Shown here in pieces: positions 24,762 through 32,405 of a stretch of 64,000 bases of DNA. The translations under genes and the position numbers were made by a program. The stretch lies in NCBI RefSeq assembly GCF_017745215.1, contig NZ_JAGHZV010000005.1, positions 124,001-188,000 of the forward strand. The letters are read 5' to 3'. Under the pieces are notes generated by a model that saw only the letters and a program-made list of their open reading frames with translations, was not told where the DNA came from and searched no databases. This DNA is from Sphingomonas sp. (lineage in GTDB: Bacteria; Pseudomonadota; Alphaproteobacteria; Sphingomonadales; Sphingomonadaceae). Positions within the stretch are counted from its first letter, which is position 1. The number at the start of each line of letters is the position of its first letter.

Positions 24762-26321
24762 CTAGCGTTTCGAACGGCGAGGCTTTTTCGGCTCCTGCCT
24801 CGCCTGGGCGGCGCGCGCCAGCTTGGCGTCCGCCTCCTCTGCGGCAGCCTGCGCGTCGAGCGCGATATTCTCGGTGTCCCAGCCGTTGATGCCCATCAGC
24901 ACGCGCTCGGCGTAGGACACCGTGTTCACATGGCCGTAGTGATCCTGGATCACCTTGACCGAGGTCCCCATCTGATCGGCCAGCAGCAGCGAATCCACTC
25001 CTTCCTGCAAGCGCATCGTCGCGTAGGTGTGGCGGAAGCTGTAGATGGAGCGAGCGGTGCCGCCGCTGCCGCGGCGCAGCTTAGTGACCTCCAGCAGATC
25101 GTCTACCAGATGCTCGTAGAGCGATTGATTGGGCTTTCCGTCGATGGTGGTGAACACCCGATCCTCTGGCTTGGGCTCCTCGTCGTACTCCGGCAGCGGC
25201 CTTCCGGCTGCTTTCTCGGCCTTCTTCTTGAGCGCGATCTTGGCCTGCCCGCGCACGCGGTTGAGGTAATCGCCGACGCTCTTTGCCGCCACCAGCTTGC
25301 GCGCCTTGCCCTTGCCGCGCACCGAGAGCACGACGATCTCGCGCCCCTCGCGGTCCTTCGCCGGTTCGATGTCCTGCCAGCACAGGTTCTTCAATTCGGA
25401 AGGCCGCATGCCGGTGTTACAGGCGATCAGGATCATGTTGTAGGTCATGGTGCGGTACCATTGGGCGACCGCGTTGTTCGTGACCTCCTGATCCTTGCCT
25501 TCCTCGTCCTTCTTGATGCTGACCCGAATCCACTTGCGGCCCTTGGTATGCAGCGCCCGGTACTCCTCGCGCGTGAACTCGTCGCGACGCATGCGTCGGA
25601 GCTTCGGCCGCCGGTCGAAGCGCTGGCTGACCGGCGCATAGCGCTTCTTGATGGCGTAGTTCATCACCGCGCCGAACACCGCCATCTCGAAGCCGATCGT
25701 CGCGTCGCTGATATAGGGCAGCGGCTTCTCCAGCTTCTTCTGCACCGCCGCTTCGAACTCCGCGGCCGACAGCTTCTTCGGGCGCACGCGGCGCGCCGCC
25801 ATCCGCTTCACCTTCGCCGCTTCGTCCTGCTCCACCAGCTTGACCGCCAGCTCGCGCGAAACGGTGCGCGTGCCGTTGCGCTCGCTGGCACCTTCGCCGT
25901 GCTCGCGCCGCCACGCCGGATAGTCGCCCCACGAGTCGTCCCCGATCAGATGCACCTGAATGGAGCCGACATACGCCTCCAGCGGCCCGTCGAGGATCGC
26001 CTGGATCTTCTTCGGCCGCGCCTGGCTGATCTGCTGATGCTGGGCGCGGGTTTTCTGAACGTCGAGATATTCCTGCGCCACGTCGCGGAAGGGCCGGTTG
26101 AACACCGCGATGTCGTTATTCACCTTCGCCTTCACATCGGCGAAGAGCTCATACGCCCGCTCCTCCGCTGTCTCGACGTCGAGCGTTTTCAGCGCCAGGA
26201 TTTTGTAACGTCGCTGATTGGGGATTTTCACCCGGCAATGCCACTCGCGGTGCTGCAAATCGCCGCGGCGGAAGAGGATGAGGCCGCGCTTCAGCTCCCG
26301 CTTGTCCGTGATGAACGCCAT
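24762..26321 (-). CDS. Phage-type site-specific integrase (tyrosine recombinase)
   Basis: 519 residues from ATG 26321 (MAFITDKRELKRG); earlier in-frame starts to 26405 are less likely. There is a long N-terminal DNA-binding part with many charged helices, then the catalytic domain: Arg in CNTGMRPSELKNL (about 303), SFRHTYATMRLQEG (about 428), HYGHV (about 462) and nucleophile Tyr in NTVSYAERVL (about 470). The C-terminus is an Ala/Lys-rich tail. It is transcribed towards the island interior and sits next to housekeeping DNA beginning at about 26450, so it marks the right end of the integrated region. Confidence 0.85.
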   Translation of the reverse strand: MAFITDKRELKRGLILFRRGDLQHREWHCRVKIPNQRRYKILALKTLDVETAEERAYELFADVKAKVNNDIAVFNRPFRDVAQEYLDVQKTRAQHQQISQARPKKIQAILDGPLEAYVGSIQVHLIGDDSWGDYPAWRREHGEGASERNGTRTVSRELAVKLVEQDEAAKVKRMAARRVRPKKLSAAEFEAAVQKKLEKPLPYISDATIGFEMAVFGAVMNYAIKKRYAPVSQRFDRRPKLRRMRRDEFTREEYRALHTKGRKWIRVSIKKDEEGKDQEVTNNAVAQWYRTMTYNMILIACNTGMRPSELKNLCWQDIEPAKDREGREIVVLSVRGKGKARKLVAAKSVGDYLNRVRGQAKIALKKKAEKAAGRPLPEYDEEPKPEDRVFTTIDGKPNQSLYEHLVDDLLEVTKLRRGSGGTARSIYSFRHTYATMRLQEGVDSLLLADQMGTSVKVIQDHYGHVNTVSYAERVLMGINGWDTENIALDAQAAAEEADAKLARAAQARQEPKKPRRSKR

Positions 26322-26454
26322 ATCCGCCTCGCTTCGTGCAACATCCGTGTACATCGCCGACGTAAGTGGTTGATTTTGCGATGTCGTGTCACAACCGTAC
26401 AGCAAGATATAGCAAAAATTATCGTTTATTACTAGTTATTTGATAGATTACTAT

Positions 26455-26530
26455 CATCCCGGCGAAAGCCGGGACCCAGGGCCGCGAGCCACATCGCTTG
26501 CTGCCCTGGGTCCCGGCTTTCGCCGGGATG
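26455..26530. repeat. REP-like palindromic unit
   Basis: Two arms in mirror orientation, CATCCCGGCGAAAGCCGGGA at the left and its complement at the right, around an 18-base centre, give a hairpin of about 76 bases. Each arm also contains a small inner hairpin (CCCGGC-GAAA-GCCGGG). The same unit recurs at 40779-40858 and 63098-63175. It lies between the integrase and the SDR gene. Confidence 0.85.
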
Positions 26531-26645
26531 ACGGAAAGAGGGAAAGGCGCTGCGCCCTCATTCACTCACTATCGCACAAGTGAATATTGACGCCCCGCGC
26601 GACCCCGCCGATAGCGCCTCCGCGTCCACAGCCGGAGACCCCACC

Positions 26646-27410
26646 ATGTCCCTTCTCCCCCCGCCCGACTTCCGCCTCGACGGCAAGCGCGCGCTCGTCA
26701 CCGGGGCGGGGCGCGGGATCGGCGCGGCGGGGGCAGCGGTGTTCGCCCAGGCGGGCGCCGCGGTCACGCTCTGCGCGCGGACGCTGAGCGAAGTCGAAGC
26801 CAATGCCGCGGAGCTCCGCGAAGCCGGCTTCAAGGCCGACGCCTTCGCGCTCGACGTGCTCGACACCGTGACGATGCAGCGCGAGATCGCCGCGCGCGGC
26901 CCGTTCGACATCCTGCTCAACAACGCCGGCGCCAACCGCATCCGCCCGATCACCGACGTGACCGAGGAGGATTACGACGCCGTCCTCGACCTCAACCTGC
27001 GCGCCGCGCTGTTCGTCGCTCAGGCGGTGGCGAAGGGTCTCCTCGCCGCGGGCCGGCCGGGTTCGATCATCAACGTCTCCTCCCAGATGGGCCATATCGG
27101 CGGCCCCGGGCGCTCGCTCTACAGCGCGTCGAAGTTCGCGCTCGAGGGGCTCACCAAATGCATGGCGATCGACCTCGCCCCACACGGCATCCGCGTGAAC
27201 ACGATCTGCCCGACCTTCATCGAGACCGCGCTCACTCGCCCGATCCTCGACACGCCGGGCACGCGCGAGCGCGTCCTGAGCCGCATCCAGTTCGGCCGAC
27301 TGGGGCAGATGGAGGAGCTCACCGGCCCGCTGCTGCTCCTCGCCGCGGACGCGTCCTCGCTGATGACCGGCAGCGCGCTGATGGTCGACGGGGGGTGGAC
27401 GGCGGGGTGA
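26646..27410 (+). CDS. Short-chain dehydrogenase/reductase (SDR)
   Basis: 254 residues from ATG 26646 with GGAGA upstream. Classical SDR features: cofactor-binding TGAGRGIG near residue 19, NNAG, catalytic Ser in NVSSQMG, YSASK with the catalytic Tyr and Lys, and the C-terminal SSLMTGSALMVDGGWTAG. The layout is closest to gluconate 5-dehydrogenase and 3-oxoacyl-ACP-reductase-like enzymes using NAD(P)H, but the substrate cannot be told from sequence. A single gene with no obvious operon partner; the next gene starts about 140 bases on. Confidence 0.9.
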   Translation: MSLLPPPDFRLDGKRALVTGAGRGIGAAGAAVFAQAGAAVTLCARTLSEVEANAAELREAGFKADAFALDVLDTVTMQREIAARGPFDILLNNAGANRIRPITDVTEEDYDAVLDLNLRAALFVAQAVAKGLLAAGRPGSIINVSSQMGHIGGPGRSLYSASKFALEGLTKCMAIDLAPHGIRVNTICPTFIETALTRPILDTPGTRERVLSRIQFGRLGQMEELTGPLLLLAADASSLMTGSALMVDGGWTAG

Positions 27411-27552
27411 GGCGTTTCGCCCCCTTGCCAAACCCCACCCCGCCTGCTTCCCTCCCCCTCATGTCCGGCAATCCGAACGACTTCATCCCCGTGGAGCCCC
27501 GGCCGGCCCCGCTTCGCTGGCCTTTCCATCGCCGCCGCCCTACAGCCGCGGC

Positions 27553-28587
27553 ATGCTCCAGATGACCACGCTGCCGCTCACTGCCCGCCCTCGCCTGCTT
27601 GCAAACTGGCTGTTCGTCGTCGCGGCGATGATCGTCGCGATGGTGGTGATCGGCGGCATCACGCGCCTCACCGAGAGCGGCCTCTCGATCACGGAGTGGA
27701 AGCCGATCAGCGGTGCCATCCCGCCGCTCACCGAGGCGCAGTGGCAGGCCGAGTTCGACCACTACAAGCAGATCGGCCAATATGAGCAGCTCAACCGCGG
27801 GATGACGCTCGCCGGGTTCAAGGCGATCTTCTTCTGGGAGTACGTCCACCGGCTGCTCGGCCGGCTGATCGGCATGGTCTTCGCGCTGCCGCTCCTCTGG
27901 TTCGCGGTGAAGCGGCAGATCCCGCGCGGCTATGGCTGGCGGCTCGTCGCGCTGCTCGCGCTGGGCGGGCTGCAGGGCGCGTTCGGCTGGTGGATGGTCA
28001 AGTCGGGCCTCAACCATGTCCGCACCTCGGTCAGCCACCTCTGGCTCGCCGCGCACCTGATGACCGCGCTGTTCACGCTCGGCGGCGTGATCTGGACGGC
28101 GCTCGACCTGCTCGCGATCGCGCGCAACCCCGCCGCGAGGCCCGCCCGGCTCACCGGCTTCGGCATCGCCGCGCTCGCGGTGCTCGGCGTCCAGCTCTTC
28201 TACGGCGCGCTCGTCGCCGGGCTCGACGCGGGGCTGGTGACCAACCAATGGCCGCTGATGAACGGCGCCTTCTTCCCGGGCACCACCCAGGTCGGGCGCT
28301 CCTTCCTCGATGCGATCTTCGACGATCCGCAGATCGTCCACTTCATCCACCGCTGGTGGGCCTGGGCGGTGGTCGGCGTGCTCGTGCTACTCGCGCGCCG
28401 GGTCAAGCGCGCCGATCGCCGCGCCTCGATCGCGATCCACAGCGCCTTCGGCACGCAGGTGCTGCTTGGCATCGCCACGGTGATGGCGGGAATGCCGATC
28501 TGGCTCGCCGCGCTCCACCAGTTCACCGGCGCGATGCTGCTCTGTGCGACCGTCTGGGGCGTCCATCTGCTCGGCCGGCGCGGATGA
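27553..28587 (+). CDS. ctaA: Heme A synthase
   Basis: 344-residue membrane protein, about eight helices, of the COX15/CtaA family. It oxidises the C8 methyl of heme O to the formyl of heme A for aa3-type cytochrome oxidase. Diagnostic pieces: GGITRLTESGLSITEWKPI near the N-terminus, WEYVHRLLGR, the His in WLAAHLMTA, and HFIHRWWAW plus ALHQFTGAML supplying heme-ligand histidines. This is the alphaproteobacterial type, which lacks the Cys pair of Bacillus CtaA. It overlaps cutA as ATGA. An in-frame ATG at 27562 is an alternative start. Confidence 0.95.
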   Translation: MLQMTTLPLTARPRLLANWLFVVAAMIVAMVVIGGITRLTESGLSITEWKPISGAIPPLTEAQWQAEFDHYKQIGQYEQLNRGMTLAGFKAIFFWEYVHRLLGRLIGMVFALPLLWFAVKRQIPRGYGWRLVALLALGGLQGAFGWWMVKSGLNHVRTSVSHLWLAAHLMTALFTLGGVIWTALDLLAIARNPAARPARLTGFGIAALAVLGVQLFYGALVAGLDAGLVTNQWPLMNGAFFPGTTQVGRSFLDAIFDDPQIVHFIHRWWAWAVVGVLVLLARRVKRADRRASIAIHSAFGTQVLLGIATVMAGMPIWLAALHQFTGAMLLCATVWGVHLLGRRG

Positions 28588-28901
28588 ACGAGACGGCGCT
28601 GCTCTACGCCACCTTCGCCTCGGCGGAGGATGCCGAGCGCGTCGCAGAAACCGTGCTGGGCGAGCGTCTCGCGGCCTGCGTCAACATCCTCGCGCCCTGC
28701 ACCTCGGTCTACCGCTGGCAGGGCGCGATCGAGCGCGCGACCGAAGTCCCCGCGCTGTTCAAGACCCGCCCGATGCTCGCCCGGCGCCTGCACGAGCGGA
28801 TCGCCGAGCTTCACCCCTATGACCTGCCGGTGATCGAGCGCTGGACGGTGGAGACGGACGGCCCGGTGCTCGACTGGGTCGCGGTGGAAACCGGCCGTTG
28901 A
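28584..28901 (+). CDS. cutA: CutA1-family protein
   Basis: 105 residues, the normal size for CutA1, a very stable trimer with a ferredoxin-like fold linked to divalent-metal tolerance. Family signature: ASAEDAERVAETVLGERLAACVN, then YRWQGAIERATEVPALFKT, then HPYDLPVI. The start overlaps the ctaA stop and the stop overlaps the next start, so all three are probably one transcript. The metal role in this organism is not shown by the sequence. Confidence 0.95.
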   Translation: MNETALLYATFASAEDAERVAETVLGERLAACVNILAPCTSVYRWQGAIERATEVPALFKTRPMLARRLHERIAELHPYDLPVIERWTVETDGPVLDWVAVETGR

Positions 28902-29746
28902 TCTTCCTCGCGCCTCTGCTGATCCAGGCAGAGGCCGAGCCGGCCCGCTTCCTGCCCCCGCTTGCCGTGCCTTTCCGCGTCGTTACCGAGCGCGACCAGC
29001 AGGGCGTCTCCGGCCATTATCGCTTCCGGGTCGAGCGCCTCGTCCGCTTCGCGCGCGATGGGCTCGGCTACCGCGCCGAGCTTCGCGTCACGGCGGTGGA
29101 GGGCGAAGGCAGCGAAGACGTCTCGACCATGTTCGAGGCGAGCTACTCCGGCCTGACCGGCCGCACGCTCGTCCTGCGCCTCGATGCCGCGGGCAAGGTC
29201 ATCGCGATCGACGACCGCGAGGCGGTGTGGGCCGCGGTCTGCGACAGCGTCGGCCGGATCTTCGCGCTGCGCACGCACAAGAGTGCCGAGGAGCGCGCGC
29301 TGCTCGCCCGGCGCATCGCCGAGCCGCTGCGCAGCCTGCCGCCCGAGCGCCAGCTCCGCGTGCTCGGCTCGATCCTCGACGCGATGATCGCGCACGAGCC
29401 CGGCGAGGCGATCGGCACGCGCCAGGTCCGCGTCCCCGGCGATTCGCCGTTCGGGGGCAAGCTGTCGCTGACAGGCACCCGCACCGTCGCGCCGATCCCG
29501 CTGGGCCGGCGGATCAGCGTCGAAGCGTCGGGTGACGCGGCGCTCCCTGCCGCCAACGGTTCGCAGCCGCCATCGGGCCATGTCGTCCTGGCGATCCTGC
29601 GCGATTTCGACACCGCCACCGGCCTGCTCACCGCGTCGAGCGAGACCGTGACCAGCCAGCTCGACCAGCCCGGCATCTCCCCGACTGTCCGCATCGCCAC
29701 GACACGGGTCGAGCGGCTCGACCCCGCTGCCTGGCCGGCGGACTAG
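28898..29746 (+). CDS. Hypothetical exported protein
   Basis: 282 residues starting at TTG in a four-base overlap with cutA. The first 20 residues (MIFLAPLLIQAEAEPARF) may act as a short signal peptide. The remainder alternates beta strands and a central helical part (EERALLARRIAEPLRSLPPE). No known motif. Its stop shares the tetranucleotide CTAG (29743-29746) with the stop of the convergent polymerase gene. Confidence 0.7.
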   Translation: MIFLAPLLIQAEAEPARFLPPLAVPFRVVTERDQQGVSGHYRFRVERLVRFARDGLGYRAELRVTAVEGEGSEDVSTMFEASYSGLTGRTLVLRLDAAGKVIAIDDREAVWAAVCDSVGRIFALRTHKSAEERALLARRIAEPLRSLPPERQLRVLGSILDAMIAHEPGEAIGTRQVRVPGDSPFGGKLSLTGTRTVAPIPLGRRISVEASGDAALPAANGSQPPSGHVVLAILRDFDTATGLLTASSETVTSQLDQPGISPTVRIATTRVERLDPAAWPAD

Positions 29747-31188
29747 GCGGTCAGGTGCCGCGCGCCGCTCGGCTTCTCCGAAGCGATGGCGGCGGTCTGC
29801 CGGGGCGTCCGCGCCATCAGCCCGAGGCACAGCGCGAAGGGCACCGCGATCGCGGATGTCCGCAACGGATAGTCGACCAGGCTATGGAGCAGCACCACGA
29901 CCACCGCCACGCTCGCCGCGCAGGCGATGGGGTCGCGCCCGCCCTTCGCGGTCCACAGCTTCCAGAATCGCGTCGCCACCCAGAAGAGCAGCCCGGCGAG
30001 CAGCAATAGCCCTGGGATACCCGCCTCGACCGCGAGCTCGATCAGGTCGGAGTGCGCATGGTTCGCATAGACCGCGCCCACCGTCGCCGGATCCTCGAAC
30101 TGGCGGAACACGCCCGCGAAGGAGCCGAAGCCCGCGCCGAAGGGCAGCATCGCCGTCACGGCGCCCTTCGAGAGCTGCCAGATGTGCGGCCGGCTCATGC
30201 CGTCGGATCCAAAGCTCGTGCTGCCGAAATCGGTGATCGAGGGGCTGAACAGGATGACCGCGACGGCGGCCAGGATCACCAGCCCGCTCGCGACGAGCAG
30301 CCAGAGCTGCGCGCGCGGCGGCAGCGCCGGCTGGAAGACGAAGAAGGCACCGGCCAGGGCCGCCGGCACGAGCAGCAGTCCTGCGAGCGATCCTGCCGCC
30401 AGCAGCCCCAGCAGCGCGAGCAGCGCCACCGCCGGCGCCGCCACCCAGGCGATGGTTGCGCGTCCGGCTTCATCGTTGCGCACGCGCGCGCGCACCGCCA
30501 CGGCGGCGACCAGCGGGATCACGATCAGCGTCAGCGTCGCCAGATGGTTGGCGTTGGAGAAGAAGCCCACCGCGCTGCCATAGTTGGTGACCGCGTAGAA
30601 ATAGAGCGGCGATTCCTGCCCCGCGGAGAGCTGCCCCATGCCGACGAGCACCGAGGCGACCGCTGCGGCGAACAGCGCCCACAGCGCTGCCTGCACGGCC
30701 TCCCGGCCCACGCGCAGCACCAGCACGAGCGCGGCGATCGGCGGCAGCATCGCCGTCACCCCTGCCAGCGTCCGGGCGGGATCGAGCGACAGCGGCATCC
30801 ATGGCAGCGGCGTCACGCCGATCACCGTCAGGCCCTGCGCCACATGCGCGCGGCCGGGCAGGACCGACCATAAGGCGGGCGGCAGCGGCAGGAGCTGGAT
30901 CAGCATCAGCGCGAGCGCCGCAAGCGCGAACATCAGCGGCACGCGCTCACCGCGGCGCTCGGGCAGCCAGTCGACCGTCACCACGCCCCAGGCGATCACC
31001 GCCAGGGCCAGGAACTGGAGCACGGCATTGCCGAGGAAGCCTCCGGCGCTCGCACCGCCGAGCAGCACCGCGAGCAGCACGAAGCCCGCCGCGACCGTCT
31101 GCTCGATCGTCACGCCCAGCTCGAAGCTCTTCTTCTGCGTCTTGCTGCTGCGGCTCCGCCCGCTCCTGCTCCCGCTCGCCCGCGCCAT
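29743..31188 (-). CDS. Wzy/WaaL-like O-antigen polymerase or ligase
   Basis: 481 residues from ATG 31188, with about ten to twelve membrane helices. A hydrophilic loop contains YANHAHSDLIELAVEAGIPG, the conserved His-containing motif of the Wzy_C family that joins sugar repeat units or ligates polysaccharide. A second loop has NYGSAVGFFSNANHLATL. The basic N-terminus (SGSRSGRSRSSKTQKK) is cytoplasmic. In this cluster it is most likely the exopolysaccharide polymerase. Its start touches the stop of the upstream gene (TAATG), indicating coupled translation. Confidence 0.85.
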   Translation of the reverse strand: MARASGSRSGRSRSSKTQKKSFELGVTIEQTVAAGFVLLAVLLGGASAGGFLGNAVLQFLALAVIAWGVVTVDWLPERRGERVPLMFALAALALMLIQLLPLPPALWSVLPGRAHVAQGLTVIGVTPLPWMPLSLDPARTLAGVTAMLPPIAALVLVLRVGREAVQAALWALFAAAVASVLVGMGQLSAGQESPLYFYAVTNYGSAVGFFSNANHLATLTLIVIPLVAAVAVRARVRNDEAGRATIAWVAAPAVALLALLGLLAAGSLAGLLLVPAALAGAFFVFQPALPPRAQLWLLVASGLVILAAVAVILFSPSITDFGSTSFGSDGMSRPHIWQLSKGAVTAMLPFGAGFGSFAGVFRQFEDPATVGAVYANHAHSDLIELAVEAGIPGLLLLAGLLFWVATRFWKLWTAKGGRDPIACAASVAVVVVLLHSLVDYPLRTSAIAVPFALCLGLMARTPRQTAAIASEKPSGARHLTA

Positions 31189-32405
31189 TACTTCGTCGCC
31201 TTCTCGATCTTCACCTGACGGACATAGCCGCCGACCCGCACGGGAAATTCGGAGGAGGTGCCCATCAGCATCACCGCCTGGGCGGTGCAGTCGGCGCCCA
31301 CCGTGAAGGTCGTGGCGACGCCGCGGAGATCGATCGCATTGGGCAGCGCCAGGTTGGCGATCACATTGCCCTTCGGCAGGCAAGCGATCTGCCAGGAGAC
31401 CGACGCGGGCGTGTCCGATTCGCGCTCCTGGTCGAGCTTGGAGAAGCTCGTCAGCCGATATTGGCCCGGCGGGATCAGCGCCACCTGCCTGGCGAGCGCG
31501 ATGTTCGCTTCGGGCGAATAATCGAAGCGCAGGCCGTGGCTCGGTTCGATCGCCGCAGTGCCGTCGCCCTCGGTCGGCATCTGCCAATTGAACGGCAGCG
31601 CACCTGGGCTGCCGGTGAAGCCGCCGTCGTAAAGATAGGCGATCTTGCCGAGCGCTTCCTGCGGCAGCCACCCGAGCCACGCGGTGTAGGCGCGATCGAA
31701 GTCGCCCTTGGCGACCATCGCCTGCAGCAGGGCGCCCTGCTGCTGCACCGCGGGCGCCTTGCCAGAGGCGGCACGCGCCGCGTCGATCGCGTTGAACACG
31801 ATGCTGGGCTCGACCTGCGCCGCGACGAGCTTTTCGTAGTAATAGTCGCGCCACGTGCTCGCGCCGGGCAGCGCTGCGCGGATCAGCGGCCAGCTCGCCG
31901 GCACCTTCGTCAGCCGCACGAGCATCGGCACGGTCTGCTGGTTGTTGTCGGGATCGAGGTCGATCGCGCGCAGCACGCCTGCGGTCGCGCGCTCCACTCG
32001 GTTGCCGCGGGCATCATCGTCGATCTGCCAATAGCGCGCCGGCAGGAAACGCGGGTCGCGCCGCACCGCGAGGCCGACCAGTGCGGCGCCGCTTCGCCGG
32101 TCGCCCTCCGCCGCGCGCGAGGCACCCAGCAGGAAATAGGGATCCGCCGAGAGCGGGTCGCGCACCGCCGCCCCGCGCACGAGCGCGCGCGTCGCGGGGG
32201 GGAGCGGCTTGCCGGTGCCCGCCGCCATCGCCTGGCTGATCCGCAGACGTTCCTGCTGGGTCTGCCCGCCGAAGAGCCGTGCGAGCCGATCGTTGCCTTG
32301 AACGTCGAGCGCATGCGCGGCGACCTGCGCAATCGTGGGCACTCCGGCGAGCACGAGCAGCGCGGCTGCGCCCAACCGGACCCAACGCCCGCTTCTGGCC
32401 GGCAT
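31188..32405 (-). CDS. Exopolysaccharide-cluster protein of unknown function
   Basis: 405 residues from ATG 32405, one base overlapping the BY-kinase stop. An N-terminal signal or anchor (WVRLGAAALLVLAGVPTIA) is followed by helical TPR-like repeats to about residue 250 (AAGTGKPLPPATRALVRGAA, DPRFLPARYWQIDDDA). A beta-rich C-terminal domain follows (QYRLTSFSKLD, SVSWQIACLPKG) that resembles a carbohydrate-binding jelly roll. It lies between the kinase and the polymerase, so a periplasmic role in polymer assembly is plausible but unproven. Confidence 0.75.
   Translation of the reverse strand: MPARSGRWVRLGAAALLVLAGVPTIAQVAAHALDVQGNDRLARLFGGQTQQERLRISQAMAAGTGKPLPPATRALVRGAAVRDPLSADPYFLLGASRAAEGDRRSGAALVGLAVRRDPRFLPARYWQIDDDARGNRVERATAGVLRAIDLDPDNNQQTVPMLVRLTKVPASWPLIRAALPGASTWRDYYYEKLVAAQVEPSIVFNAIDAARAASGKAPAVQQQGALLQAMVAKGDFDRAYTAWLGWLPQEALGKIAYLYDGGFTGSPGALPFNWQMPTEGDGTAAIEPSHGLRFDYSPEANIALARQVALIPPGQYRLTSFSKLDQERESDTPASVSWQIACLPKGNVIANLALPNAIDLRGVATTFTVGADCTAQAVMLMGTSSEFPVRVGGYVRQVKIEKATK

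Noticed and set aside
24555..26435. A 626-codon open frame on the plus strand
   Set aside because: Antisense to the integrase, which has all tyrosine-recombinase motifs. The product is His/Leu/Arg-rich shadow sequence.
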